A stretch of DNA of 64,000 nucleotides from Megalopta genalis (Eukaryota; Arthropoda; Insecta; Hymenoptera; Halictidae): NCBI RefSeq assembly GCF_051020955.1, contig NW_027476862.1, positions 62,001-126,000 on the forward strand. Direction: 5' to 3'. The notes below the pieces were generated by a model, which was not told where the DNA came from, searched no databases, and saw only the letters and a list, made by a program, of their open reading frames with translations. Positions 1-13,100 of the stretch are shown piece after piece. Position 1 is the stretch's first letter, and the number at the start of each line of letters is the position of its first letter. Both the position numbers and the translations under genes were made by a program.

Positions 1-589
1 ATGTTTCGCGTTAATTTAAAGCTGATTCGTGTATTTCGCATGAATCTGTAGCTAAATTGTTCATTTCGAATGAATTTGAAGCTAAATCGTTTGTTTAAAA
101 TCGCTATCTCTCACGAATTTGAAGCGAAATCGTGTATATTGCATGATATTTCTGCTAAATCGTGTGTTTCGCGTTGATTTAAAGCTAATTCGTATATTTC
201 GCATTAATCTGAAGTTAAATAGTTCATATCGCATGAATTTGAAGTTAAATCGTTTGTTTAAAATCGCTATTTCGCAAGAATTTGAAGCGAAATCGTGTAT
301 ATCGCATGATATTCCTGCTAAATCGTATGTTTCGCGTTGATTTAGAGCTAATTCGTGTATTTCGCATTAATCTGAAACTAAATTGTTCATATCACATGAA
401 TTTGAAGCTAAATCGTTTGTTTAAAATCGCTATTTCTCACGAATTTGAAGCGAAATCGTGTATATCGCACGATATTGAAGCTAAATCGTATGTTTCGCGT
501 TGATTTAAAGCTAATTCGTGTATTTCGCAGGCATCTGAAGCTAAATAGTTCATATCCCATGAATTCGAAGCTTAATCGTTTGTTTAAAA

Positions 590-2867
590 TCGCTATTTCG
601 CAAGAATTTGAAGCGAAATCGTGTATATCGCATGGTATTTCTGCTAAATCGTATGTTTCGCGTTGATTTAGAGCTAATTCGTGTATTTCGCATTAATCTG
701 AAGCTAAATTGTTCATATCACATGAATTTGAAGCTTAATCATTTGTTTAAAATCGCTATTCCGCACGAATTTCAATCGAAATCGTGTGTTTCGCATGATA
801 TTGACGATAAATCGTATGTTTCGCGTTGATTTAAAGCTAATTCGTGTATTTCGCATGAATCTGAAGATAAATTGTTGATTTCGCATGGATTTGAAGCTAA
901 ATCGTTTGTTTAAAATCGCTATTTCTCACGAATTTGAAGCGAAATCGTGTATATTGCATGATATTTCTGCTAAATCGTATGTTTCGCGTTGATTTAAAGC
1001 TAATTCGTGTATTTCGCATTAATCTGAAGTTAAATGGTTCATATCACATGAATTTGAAGTTAAATCGTTTGTTTAAAATCGCTATTTCGCAAGAATTTGA
1101 AGCGAAATCGTGTATATCGCATGATATTCCTGCTAAATCGTACGTTTCGCGTTGATTTAGAGCTAATTCGTGTATTTGGCATTAATCTGAAGCTAAATTG
1201 TTCATATCACATGAATTTGAAGCTAAATCGTTTGTTTAAAATCGCTATTTCTCACGAATTTGATGCGAAATCGTGTATATCGCATGATATTGAAGCTAAA
1301 TCGTATGTTTCGCGTTGATTTAAAGCTAATTCGTGTATTTCGCATGATATTTCTGCTAAATCGTATGTTTCGCGTTGATTTAGAGCTAATTCGTGTATTT
1401 CGCATTAATCTGAAGCTAAATTGTTCATATCACATGAATTTGAAGCTTAATCATTTGTTTAAAATCGCTATTTCGCACAAATTTCAATCGAAATCGTGTG
1501 TTTCGCATGATATTGACGATAAATCGTATGTTTCGCGTTGATTTAAAGCTAATTCGTGTATTTCGCATTAATCTGAAGCTAAATTGTTGATTTCGCATGA
1601 ATTTGAAGCTAAATCGTTTGTTTAAAATCGCTATTTCTCACGAATTTGAAGCGAAATCGTGTATATTGCATGATATTTCTGCTAAATCGTATGTTTCGCG
1701 TTGATTTAAAGCTAATTCGTGTATTTCGCATTAATCTGAAGCTAAATTGTTCATATCACATGAATTTGAAGCTAAATCGTTTGTTTAAAATCGCTATTTC
1801 GCAGGAATTTGAAGCGAAATCGTGTATATCGCATGATATTTCTGCTAAATCGTATGTTTCGCGTTGATTTAGAGCTAATTCGTGTATTTCGCATTAATCT
1901 GAAGCTAAATTGTTCATATCACATGTATTTGAAGCTAAATCGTTTGTTTAAAATCGCTATTTCGCACGAATTTAAATCGAAATCGTGTGTTTCGCATGAT
2001 ATTGAAGCTAAATCGTATGTTTCGCGTTGATTTAAAGCTAATTCGTGTATTTCGCATTAATCTGAAGCTAAATTGTTCATTTCGCATGAATTTGAAGCTA
2101 AATCGTTTGTTGAAAATCGCTATTTCGCAAGAATTTGAAGCGAAATCGTGTATATCGCATGGTATTTCTGCTAAATCGTATGTTTCGCGTTGATTTAGAG
2201 CTAATTCGTGTATTTCGCATTAATCTGAAGCTAAATTGTTCATATCACATGAATTTGAAGCTTAATCATTTGTTTAAAATCGCTATTCCGCACGAATTTC
2301 AATCGAAATCGTGTGTTTCGCATGATATTGACGATAAATCGTATGTTTCGCGTTGATTTAAAGCTAATTCGTGTATTTCGCATGAATCTGAAGATAAATT
2401 GTTGATTTCGCATGAATTTGAAGCTAAATCGTTTGTTTAAAATCGCTATTTCTCACGAATTTGAAGCGAAATCGTGTATATTGCATGATATTTCTGCTAA
2501 ATCGTATGTTTCGCGTTGATTTAAAGCTAATTCGTGTATTTCGCATTAATCTGAAGTTAAATGGTTCATATCACATGAATTTGAAGTTAAATCGTTTGTT
2601 TAAAATCGCTATTTCGCAAGAATTTGAAGCGAAATCGTGTATATCGCATGATATTCCTGCTAAATCGTACGTTTCGCGTTGATTTAGAGCTAATTCGTGT
2701 ATTTGGCATTAATCTGAAGCTAAATTGTTCATATCACATGAATTTGAAGCTAAATCGTTTGTTTAAAATCGCTATTTCTCACGAATTTGATGCGAAATCG
2801 TGTATATCGCATGATATTGAAGCTAAATCGTATGTTTCGCGTTGATTTAAAGCTAATTCGTGTATTT
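590..2867 (+). repeat. Higher-order duplication inside the satellite (offset 1527 bp)
   Basis: The stretch of about 590-1340 recurs at about 2117-2867 with the same order of monomer variants. One shared rare variant has GACGATAAATCG in place of GAAGCTAAATCG, and another has TGTATTTGGCATT. The offset is 9 x 163 + 60 bp, so it includes the 60-bp expansion near 1340-1400. I noticed a single difference in the part compared (CATGGATTTG near 886 against CATGAATTTG near 2413), suggesting a recent unequal exchange. The boundaries are by eye. Confidence 0.75.
1260..1541 (+). repeat. Expanded satellite monomer (+60 bp)
   Basis: This monomer carries two extra 30-bp units. After TGTATTTCGCATGATAT the sequence re-enters a second TTTCTGCTAAATCGTATG unit before continuing, so the local period is 223 instead of 163 bp. 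The jump joins two related 30-bp units in register, which shows that the units themselves serve as recombination sites. Confidence 0.75.
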
Positions 2868-4027
2868 CGCAGGCATCTGAAGCTAAATTGTTCATATCAC
2901 ATGAATTTCAAGCTAAATCGTTTGTTGAAAATCGCTATTTCGCACGAATTTCAATCGAAATCGTGTGTTTCGCATGATATTGAAGCTAAATCGTATGTTT
3001 CGCGTTGATTTAAAGCTAAGTCGTGTATTTCGCATTAATCTGAACCTAAATTGTTCATTTCGCATGAATTTGAAGCTAAATCGATTGTTTAAAATCGCTA
3101 TTTCGCACGAATTTGAAGCGAAATTGTGTACATCGCATGATATTGAAGCTAAATCGTATGTTTCGCGTTGATTTAAAGCTAATTCGTGTATTTCGAATGA
3201 ATCTGAAGCTAAATTGTTCATTTCGCATGAATTTGAAGCTAAATCGTTTGTTTAAAATCTCTATTTCGCACGAATTTGAATCGAAATCGTGTGTATCGCA
3301 TGATATTGAAGTTACATCGTATGTTTCGCGTTAATTTAAAGCTAATTCGTGTATTTCGCATGAATCTGAACCTAAATTGTTCATTTCGCATGAATTTGAA
3401 GCTAAATCGTTTGTTTAAAATCGCTATTTCTCACGAATTTGAAGCGAAATCGTGTATATTGCATGATATTTCTGCTAAATCGTATGTTTCGTGTTGATTT
3501 AAAGCTAATTCGTGTATTTCGCATTAATCTGAAGCTAAATTGTTCATATCACATGAATTTGAAGCTAAATCGTTTGTTTAAAATCGCTATTTCGCACGAA
3601 TTTCAATCGAAATCGTGTGTTTCGCATGATATTGAAGCTAAATCGTATGTTTCGCGTTGATTTAAAGCTAATCCGTGTATTTAGCATGAATCTGAATCTA
3701 AATTGTTCATTTCGCATGAATCTGAAGCCAAATCGTTTGTTTAAAATCGCTATTTCGCAGGAATTTAAATCGAAATCGTGTATATTGCATGATATTTCTG
3801 CTAAATCGTTTGTTTCGCGTTGATTTAAAGCTAATTCGTGTATTTCGCATTAATCTGAAACTAAATTGTTCATATCACATGAATTTGAAGCTAAATCGTT
3901 TGTTTAAAATCGCTATTTCGCACGAATTTGAATCGAAATCGTGTATATCGCATGATATTTCGGCTAAATCGTTTGTTTCGCTTTGATTTAGAGCCAATTC
4001 GTGTATTTCGCATTAATCTGAAGCTAA

Positions 4028-5526
4028 TGTGACGTCCTCCGACGTTTGTATTAGTATATAAGAGCGTGGTTGTGCATGAATGTGTGTGTGTGTTACCGCG
4101 CAAACTAGTATATAAGCGTAGGTTAACCGAATTAGCCTAAACGTATCGTAACCGACCATAGCATAAGTTTGTGACGTCCTCCGACGTTTGTATTAGTATA
4201 TAAGAGCGTGGTTGTGCACGAATGTGTGTGTGTGTTACCGCGCAAACTAGTATATAAGCGTAGGTTAACCGAATTAGCCTAAACGTATCGTAACCGACCG
4301 TAGCATAAGTTAGCAGATATCTACCTTATAACGAACCATAGAATAAGTTAGCATAACCACATTATTATACTCTCTAAAGAACAAGCGAATATTTCTAAGT
4401 ACCGTAAAAAGCGCGTAGACTGGGACTACGTCATCCCGCTGAACGCGGCATCCCCTCTCCAGCGCCATCCACCACCATGGCGGACGCCCCTCCACCGGAC
4501 TACCCCCGCCAGGCGGACCGGCGGCCATGAATCGAAAGAGTTCAATGCAGCCTCCGGCAGGATCACTCTCGTTCCGGAATTCGACCAGTATTAGTCGTAC
4601 TTCTCGATCAGAAGTCCGGTCGTCCGCGATCGTCAAGTTCTTCTTATTCCAATTCAATTTCGATTCTGATTTCCAAGTCCAATCTTCTTGCGTTAGTATT
4701 AAGGCTCTGTAACTTAAGCCAATTTAATTAGAATATACATCTTAATTTAGAAGCAGTGAACGTAATTCATTCAACATACCTCTGCGATCCTAGTTCCTAT
4801 TATTATTAGACTTACCACCGCATTTCGAATTACAACTTCAGAAAGCGTGTGTACCGGGCTTTCTCCACAAGTCCTGCACGCCACCGAAGTTGCTCTAACT
4901 AAATCCGTCCAGAAAGCGTATGTACCGGGCTTTCACCACAAGTCCTGTACGCCACCGGACAGAGCAGATAAATGATTAATTATTAACTAGCATTAGTATC
5001 ACACATGCCGCGTCAGTCTGGGCGCAGAGCTCAATTGAAGAGACTCGTCCATCTATACGCTCAGATCCCTTACGAAACGCGGGTAAAGCATCGAAGTCAA
5101 GAAATCAGCATAATCAGCCATAAACCGCGAATAGATTCAGTTACGGGCGATCTCGCGTACCGCGAAGAAATCCAGATCATCCGCGAATACCGCGCACCTC
5201 GTCAACGCCACCTCTATCCTTGGACGGAGCTGATCGAGATCGACATCCCGAAATCAACGTACAGCCCAAGCAGAATCCCGGCAGGAGATCCGAGACGAGC
5301 GGCGTACGAGAAGCGAGCGAACGAGCCTTCCCGACAGCAGGACCTGCCTATCACAGTAAGAGCCCGCGTATTTTGTCCCTGTGTTCGCGAGTAGGCGATA
5401 CCCTGTTATACGCGAACGGTACGCGTCGCGTGGACTAAAGGCAGATCAATTTAATCGTTACACGTAAATCCCGCGCTCTCGCGGAAATATATATATTTTG
5501 CGGGAAATCACGCGCGGGACGTAACA
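4028..5526 (+). repeat. 5' LTR of copy 1
   Basis: It begins TGTGACGT and ends ACGTAACA, an imperfect 8-bp terminal inverted repeat with TGT...ACA ends. The first 284 bp are two tandem copies of a 142-bp promoter-like unit (4028-4169 and 4170-4311). At 4839-4886 and 4910-4957 a 48-bp hairpin unit is repeated with a 71-bp period. The 3' third is CpG-rich and ends in ATATATATATTTTGCGGG just before ACGTAACA. Differences from this copy's own 3' LTR include TCTAAAGAAC against TCTAGAGAAC and GCGTAGACTGG against GCGTGGACTGG. Confidence 0.93.
5005..5394 (+). CDS. LTR-internal open frame, 129 aa, unknown
   Basis: A 129-codon frame starting ATGCCGCGTCAG lies in the 3' third of the LTR. It is basic and rich in Arg, with many Ser/Ile/Tyr and no recognisable domain, signal peptide or membrane segment. 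The same frame is open in all seven LTRs of the window at 5005, 14137, 22806, 31943, 39822(-), 48959(-) and 52492(-). Because the LTRs are nearly identical, the conservation does not prove selection. It could be a small accessory protein read from the leader RNA, or a chance frame in CpG-rich DNA. I do not recognise it. Confidence 0.3.
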   Translation: MPRQSGRRAQLKRLVHLYAQIPYETRVKHRSQEISIISHKPRIDSVTGDLAYREEIQIIREYRAPRQRHLYPWTELIEIDIPKSTYSPSRIPAGDPRRAAYEKRANEPSRQQDLPITVRARVFCPCVRE

Positions 5527-5529
5527 ATT

Positions 5530-5548
5530 TGGTGGCAGCGGTGGGATC
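5530..5548 (+). promoter_or_regulatory. Primer-binding site, tRNA-Leu type (copy 1)
   Basis: TGGTGGCAGCGGTGGGATC lies three bases after the LTR end. Its complement, ending CGCTGCCACCA, is the 3' end I recall for animal tRNA-Leu including the CCA tail. A match of this length next to an LTR is diagnostic of the minus-strand primer site. Confidence 0.85.
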
Positions 5549-5564
5549 TGATAAGCCAATCGCC

Positions 5565-7083
5565 ATGCTCGCCAGCCCAGCGGACGGAACGCGGTCAAAA
5601 TCGCATAATTTAGAAGGAAAACAATTATCGCAAGACGAACTCGCCGCGGTACAAAAAACCTTGATAAATAAAGAGCAACGGCTCATGGAACAATCGCGCA
5701 GCCTAGATAAAAAGCGTATGTTAATAGAATCGCAACAAATGCAGGCGCAGGCGGAAATAGATAAAGATCGCGACGAAATGGCGATCGAAAACGCGAGACT
5801 CCGCGAACAAATCGAAAAATTAACGGTGGGAAACTCACGAACCACGGGACCGGCAAACCCGGCTTTCGAACCACCGACTCGGGTTCAATCAACGCATCGA
5901 CCGTATTACGACTCCCGCGAAGCTGAAGACAATCAGCTAACATTAAAATCCGCAGCCGATATGATCCCGATGTTTAATGGTACGCAACCACCAGTACTTC
6001 AATTTACGCGCGCGTGTACTCACGCGAGATCGTTGGTACCCTCGCACTCGGAACGCAGCCTGGTAAGACTAATTATCGGTAAATTGCGCGGAGACGCTTT
6101 GTCCGTGGTAGAATTCCGCCACTTCGATACCGTGTCGGAACTATGCGAACGTTTAAAAATGCTATTCGGCGCGCAGCATAAAATCCAACACTACCAGGGC
6201 GAGCTAGCCAACATTTACATGGGTGAACGTGAAAACATCTTTACCTACATAAACCGATCTACACGGGGCGATCATCAATTGCCTCCCGGATCAGGCCGAC
6301 AACCGCGAGATCGACGACTTTGCGCGTGATTGTTTTATAGACGGGTTAATTCCTAACATACGAACGGAACTGCGTGCGGTTGGACATAAACATATGGAGG
6401 ATATTTTTGACGAATCCGTGAGAGCATTCAAACAGTTGGAACTGGACTTGAAACGGTACGGTGATATAAACAGTCGAAGGGTCCGCTTTCCAAACGGTAT
6501 AAACAGTCCGAGGACGGAGAACAGAAACTTCCTGTCGAGGAATCGGTCACCCTCACCTTATAATAACAGAGGATTTAGTTTCGCCGACCCGGGGAGTTTG
6601 TATATAAACAGTTCGGGCGATACGCGTTCAGGGTACTATGACTCATCAACGCGTCAACGCGACTACGATTTATCGATGCGCCGACGCGACTATGAATCAC
6701 CGGCGCGCCATTACACAGACCGGCGCGAGCGCGCCTTCGGCCACGATTACTCGCCTCGTAAACAATACACATCCGGTCCTTCGCCGCGCTACGAATATCG
6801 ACGCGATAACAATTATCGAGATCAGCCGCGAGAACAATCTCGGCCGAATCACGCGAGCAACGCTCAAAGGTTTTGCAATTATTGCAAGACGCCCGGCCAT
6901 GATATTCACGAATGCCGCAAGCGTGAATTCAACAATAAGATTCGCGAACAACAACCGTCGGGAAACGGGAAGAACCTCCCGACCACGTCGGACAATCGTC
7001 GGGAGGGAAACAGAAATTTTCAACGAGTGACGCCGATCGCGAGCGAAGAACAGACAGCAGAGACGGGAGAATCGCGCGGATAA
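5565..7083 (+). pseudogene. gag: gag of copy 1, broken by an 8-bp deletion
   Basis: The frame matches intact gag of copy 2 from its ATG at 5565 to codon 231. Eight bases present at the same place in copy 2 (GTTAGAGA, near 24059) are missing after 6257, with a GA repeat at the deletion edges. The frame then runs into a stop at 6327-6329. The remainder, including the CCHC knuckle and the frameshift signal, continues in the other frame to 7083. The product would lose the C-terminal part of the capsid-like region, the nucleic-acid-binding tail and access to pol, so this copy would depend on proteins from other copies. Confidence 0.9.
6960..7006 (+). promoter_or_regulatory. -1 ribosomal frameshift signal, copy 1
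   Basis: The heptamer GGGAAAC (6960-6966) is in the gag frame as G GGA AAC. After 8 bases come CCTCCCGAC (6975-6983) and its perfect complement GTCGGGAGG (6998-7006). It is the same as in copy 2 apart from one loop base (CACG for CATG). Here it lies downstream of the gag frameshift, so ribosomes starting at the gag ATG would not reach it in the proper frame. Confidence 0.75.
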
Positions 7084-7115
7084 ATCTCCGTCCAGCCTCC
7101 GCGGTCCCACACGTA

Positions 7116-10100
7116 ATGGTGTCTCCCCCGGAATTAATCAAAGCGGCCAAGTTGATGATAGACACCGGCGCCGAGCCTAATATCATCAAGGTATCACAAT
7201 TAAAGTCGGATGTGATCGTCAACGTGAGCAACGCTATTAATATCACCGGGATAACGGACGAGTCCGTCACCACACTAGGCACGACGTCAATATCCATTGC
7301 AAACGCGGAAGTAGAATTTCACGTGGTTTCCGAAACCTTTCCAATCTCAGCGGACGGTATCTTGGGTTCCGCGTTTCTATCGCAAGGCGCGGAGATTTCA
7401 TACAAGAAAGAAAGCGTATCGTGGCAGGGAAACGAGTTTCCTTTCACGACGCAATCCAAAATCGTTGTCGAACCGCGAACTGCTACATTAATAAGGGTAA
7501 AGGTGACCGGACCGGAATTCGGTTACCTCAGCCGTCGTGAAGTTTCAAAGGGAGTTTTCCTCCCGCACTGTCTCGCAAGAAACTCCGACGGACAAGCGAT
7601 TGTGCGTTGTGTTAACACTAATAGCGAATCCATAACCTTTGCTACGCCGGAAATGGAGCTGGCAGAGGTGGAGGAGTTGTCGGACACCGCCATTCCGCAA
7701 AAATTTTTCTCAAACCCTAAAAACAATTCGAATTCTAATTCCGCTTCAATATTCAACCTAAATACAATAAATTCCCGCTACGAGAAGATCAAGGGCATCA
7801 TTAGCACCGATCACCTCAGCGGAGAAGAAAAATTACATGTAGAACAATTGCTGGAATGCAATGAAGACCTCTTCCACCTCCCCGAGGAGCGCCTCGGCAA
7901 AACAAATGCGGTGCGGCACCGAATCGCTACGACTGACAATTCTCCGGTTCACGTAAAACAGTACAGATATCCACCGATACACAAGGAGGAGATAAACAAA
8001 CAAATGAGGGAACTCCTCGAACAAGACATTGTTGCTCCTTCAAAGTCTCCTTACAACAGTCCACTCTGGATCGTGCCCAAAAAGGCAGATGCAGAGGGGA
8101 ACAAGAAGTGGAGGATGGTAATAGACTTCCGCGCGCTCAACGAAAAATCGGTGCCCGACGCATATCCGCTGCCCAGTATCCTCGAAATTTTAGACCAGTT
8201 GGGCAGCGCCAAATATTTTAGCGTTTTCGATCTTGCGAGTGGATTCCACCAGATCGAGATGCACCCGGACGATGCGGAAAAAACGGCCTTTTCTACGCCA
8301 TACGGCCACTACGAATATAAAAGAATGCCATTCGGCCTTCGAAACGCGCCCGCAACTTTTCAACGGCTAATGGATAACGTACTAACCGGCCTCCAAGGCA
8401 CTGAACTCTTTGTATACCTAGATGACATCGTCATATACGCGCGAAGCTTGTCGGAGCACGCCACAAAATTTAACAAACTCGCGGATAGACTTAGACAAGC
8501 AAATCTAAAACTCCAGCCGTCGAAGTGTTCATTTCTGCATCGAGAGGTAGCGTATTTGGGCCATATAATTGGCGAAGACGGCGTAAAACCATGCCCGATG
8601 AAAATCGAGGCCGTGCGACGATTCCCGCGTCCGAAAACATTAAAAAACTTAAGAGAATTTCTGGGTCTGTCGGGATATTACAGACGTTTCATACCCAAAT
8701 TTTCACAAATATCGAAACCACTCACAATACTTCTCAAAAAGGATACTAAGTTCGTATGGAACGTGGAGCAGGAGAAGGCGTTTAATACTCTCCGTGAAAT
8801 CCTAACCACCGAGCCACTCCTCCAGTACCCCGATTTCGGAAAAGATTTTAAAATAACTACAGACGCGTCCGGATACGCGATAGGTGGAATATTGAGCCAG
8901 GGCGAAATCGGGAAAGACCGCCCGATAGCCTACGCATCTCGATTATTGCACGGGGCAGAACTAAATTACTCCACAATAGAGAAAGAATGCCTCGCGATTA
9001 TTTACTGCACCCAATATTTTAGACCATATATCTACGGCAGGAAATTCAGCTTGATCACAGACCATCGTCCACTGGTCTGGATGAATTCCGTGAAGGATCC
9101 TACATCACGATTACTCAGATGGAGATTAAAATTAGCAGAATTTGACTATACGGTAATCTACAAGGCAGGAAAAACGAACCTCAACGCGGACGCGTTGTCC
9201 AGGAATCCCGCGACAGTACTTCCACTTTCCTCAGATTCATCAACTATATTCGATAGCGTTAGAAAACCTGCCCGTTCCCCGATCCTCGGATCCAGACCGG
9301 CAGCGATAGATTCCCCTACAACATCCGTGTCGGACCGGTTGCATTCCCGCTCCTCATCGCCGCAACCCGCCACGTCACGAGGGAATTCCCCTCCGACGGA
9401 AAACACACCGCTATCCTCTCCCTCAAACAGAAAACAAACCTCGAGTCCAAACACCGACACAGAAACGGATACAGACGAGGATGAAAATATATTCGATAGT
9501 CACAACGCTCCAGCCTCCCCAAAAGGAAGGACCATAACGATCACAAGAGATAGACTAGTCATGCGAAACGACAATCTCGCCGTATTTGTAACAACCAGCG
9601 GCCAACCATTAGACCCGGGCGCCGTCGACCTGTTCAGGGCCGGAAAGATCCCGAAAGATTTGAAATTAACGCTCTGCCGGACCAGGGTGATGAAAATCGG
9701 CACTAAAAACCTACTCTTGCTCCCGATAAAAACATCACCACACCATACCGCGACATACGACGATCTGCTTGAACTTTTTGCCTCAATACTAGACGTGACG
9801 ATCGAATTACAGTTAGATTCACTTAGCATATCGAAGACGAACATAGACGACATTCCATGGCACACTATCTACAGAATAATCATCGATACATTCGCGACCA
9901 CGAATACCCAATTCTTTGCATGCGCAAACCAAGTCGTCATACCGACGGAGAACGAACGACTTCCTATCATAAAAGAAAACCATATTTCTTCCTTTGCCGG
10001 ACACAAAGGGATAACAAAAACGTACAAAAGAATCCGCGAGAAGTATTATTGGAACACATTGAAAAAAGACGTGACCGAATTCATAAACAACTGCGAAACT

Positions 10101-13100
10101 TGCCAAAGGAAAAAACTAGTCAGAGTCAAAACGCGACAACCAATGACCATCACTGACACACCCGGAAAAGCATTCGAAAAGATATCAATGGATATCGTAG
10201 GTCCCCTCCCAACATCCTCAAAGAATCACACGTATATTCTAACGATACAGGACCTCCTCACCAAATATTCCCTTGCCCTCCCGCTGCGCAACGCGACCGC
10301 GATTGAGATCGCGGATGCCTTTATCAAAGATTTCATCTGTAGATTCGGGGCTCCTAAGGGAATTCTGACAGATCAGGGAGCGAACTTCCTGAGCTCATTA
10401 ATGAAGAACATCTCAAAACGGTTTAGAATTACGCAATTTATGACGACGGCATTCCGGCCTCAGAGTAATGGTTCCATAGAAAGATCCCATCATGTGTTGA
10501 CGGAATATTTGAAACAATATGTATCCAGGGCCGATTGGGACGAGTGGCTCCCACATGCAATGTTTTCTTACAATACGAGTGTTCACGAGGGCACTCTCTA
10601 CACTCCACATGAACTGGTATTCGGCACTCTAGCGCGAACCCCGTCAGCAAATCCAATAATACACGATTCATCGGACGAATCTTACACAGCCTATCTCGAG
10701 AAACTACAAACAAAAATTTCCGAGACCCTAACAGACGCCAGAAATAATCTTACTTCCGCTAAGAACAGATCAAAACAATATTACGATAGAAAAACCAACG
10801 CACAGTCCTTTATCGTCGGAGACAGGGTATACCTGCTTAAGCAGCCCAAACGCGATAAATTTGACGACGAGTATATCGGACCGTTCACCGTGATCGAATG
10901 TACGGGTGATAGGAATGTTAAGATAAGAATGAAGAAAGGTACGAAAATTGTTCACACGGATAAACTTAAGCATGCGCCGCGTCAGCATATAAACCTAGTG
11001 AGTCACGCACCCCCACCGACCCTTATCGCGAACGATAAACGAAATATCGTATATAGAACAGCCGGAGAACTCAGCGACAACCATCAGTCTACAACCAGAG
11101 CAGACACCATGAAGACCGCAACGATACTCTCAGTATTCTTTCTCCTACGTCCAACCAACGCATTGATAGGCTATGACTGCAATAGCCCTACTCTAAATAC
11201 AACCACAATTTCAACCGTGGACTCGCCTAAATGCGAATATACGCACTCAAAGCCAATAACTACGAACCTCACAATCCAGCTGCTCCAGTTGATCGAGTTT
11301 AAGGACGTTCCGACATTCCAATGCAAGGTAGAGATTGATCGGACTGTCTACTATTGCGGTATGCATTCGCATACATCCGTGGTACATAACGGCCGACACC
11401 AGTACATATTGGACACCCCGAGGGACGTCTGCAAGGCCATGCACGAGTCAGGAATCCTGCCCCTCCCACCTACTGGTCAAATCGTAGGTATCAAAAGAAA
11501 TAGCACCACGACGCGAGGCTTCACGTTAGCCGGATCAATACAACAAGACGGTACCTGTAGAGGAACGGCGTACAGCGACCCATACGGTACCTGGGATAAT
11601 GTGGTGGTCCAATCAGTCATAAAGGTGACAATAAAAACCTTCCAGGCGTCGATCAAGCTATCCAGCAATACCTTGTACCTGCCCGGCGGCCAACGATGCC
11701 CACTGGACAAGGAGTACTGTATGGATTCCGAAGACGGTTACACGTATTGGACCAGCCTCCCTGAAGATCCCTGCAAAATGAGCAATTATAACGTGTTGTT
11801 CGAAGGCCGAGCGATAAAGGTATCTAACAAAAATTCGAATCTTGCCTCTCTGTATTCGGTAACGTCCGGCGATACAGCATTCGCCTTGACCAGCACTGGC
11901 CGAACGCAAGCATGCGGCTACACGCTCGAAAAAACCGAGCACCCGAAATTATTAATCCTGGAAACGGACAAGGAAGGAAGGTTTAAATCAGCAACAAAGC
12001 CCCAAACGAACAATCTCGACATATTCACTTACGTGAATACCAAGTTCGTTTATGTCGAAAGACATATCAAGTCTCAGATAGTGTCATTATATAAGGACAC
12101 CATGAAACAAAAATGCCAGCTTGAACAGCAAATCTTGAGAAACATAATTTCCTTAGTTCATATCTCACCAGCAGAAGTAGCAGCCACTATCACCAAAGAA
12201 CCAGGATACATGGCCCTCCCAGCCGGAGAAGTCATACACATAATTAAATGTGTGCCAGTACAGTGCTCCCTGAGAAAGACCAAGGACTGCTTCGACGAAC
12301 TTCCTGTATCTTACAGAAACAACTCTTTATTTTTAACACCAAAAAACAGAATCCTGGTCAAAACAGGAACACGGAAAACGTGCAACGAACTAATACCTCC
12401 AACTTACCGTATCCACGGCACCTGGTACAAGCTCACGCCAAATCCAGTGGAAAGTATCGCGCCACCTCCGTTGCAGCCGTTAACAGCCTCCGCATGGAAG
12501 TACACGGACCCGACGAATCTCGCCAGCGGAGGAATCTACTCCAGGGAAGACCTCGAAAAACTCAACGAGCACATCATGTTCCCTGTCGAAAAGATGGCGG
12601 TCGTCGACGCACTGGCGCAAGGAGCGTCTGGTAGAGAGTATGCAGATGGCGCCGTCGGAATGTTCAACCTGATGGACGAAAATACCCTGCAGAAAATCGC
12701 AGAATCTACAGGGAAACATGTTTGGAATGGTTTCGTACAGTTCGGCTCGGCAATGGCCGGCGTTATAGGGATTTATGTAACCCTGCGGATCATAAAAATT
12801 ATAATCAACACCATTCTCAACGGGATAGCCCTCCACGCAGCATACGGATGGAGTCTGCAGCTACTCGCCGCCTGTTGGAGCGCCTTGGCCCACTTCTGCC
12901 TATACCTGAAGGACAAAAATGGTGACAGTGAAGTGCGGAAGTGTTCGGTAAACCCAAAACCCTTAGAATGCGTGACATTAAATGTGCCCAAAGACAAGAA
13001 TTGTGCGAGTGACAACGTGGACAATAAAGACAACAAACGCGATTCAATTGAACTATACGTAAGCGAAACTCCACAATATATTAGCTATAAGAAATGCAAA

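Larger units (their letters stand above)
1..4027 (+). repeat. 163-bp tandem satellite array, + orientation
   Basis: The same 163-bp unit runs head to tail with almost no length change. Each monomer splits into five related units of 30, 30, 30, 43 and 30 bp. Most start GAAGCTAAATCG and continue with a TTTCGCATGAATTT-like half; the 43-bp unit carries an extra 13 bp around TTTAAAATCGCTA. Because 30 is a multiple of three, the units read through as a 10-residue peptide period, giving a spurious frame of about 73 codons per monomer that ends where the 163-bp period breaks phase. I see no gene. Monomers differ by scattered substitutions and fall into recurring variants. The array runs off the left edge of the window and ends at the first LTR. 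Confidence 0.95.

Noticed and set aside
119..3986. Repeated 60-110 aa frames across the satellites on both strands
   Set aside because: They arise from the 30-bp unit (10 codons) repeated in phase and end whenever the 163-bp period shifts the frame. The peptide is only the unit repeated, with no start context or function.
1..4027. CRISPR-like array
   Set aside because: The units are contiguous, 163 bp long and have no unique spacers; the sequence is eukaryotic satellite.
1..4027. CENP-B box in the satellite
   Set aside because: No TTCG....A..CGGG pattern; the units lack a CGGG motif, so centromere function cannot be argued from it.
4310..4657. 115-aa antisense frame in the LTR
   Set aside because: It is opposite to the element's transcription, of odd composition, and shortened to 72 aa by a TGA in copy 3's 5' LTR (near 49430) although that element is intact.
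7523..13036. Many 60-137 aa frames overlapping gag and pol on either strand
   Set aside because: They are shadows of the long coding frames, with no domains or independent signals.
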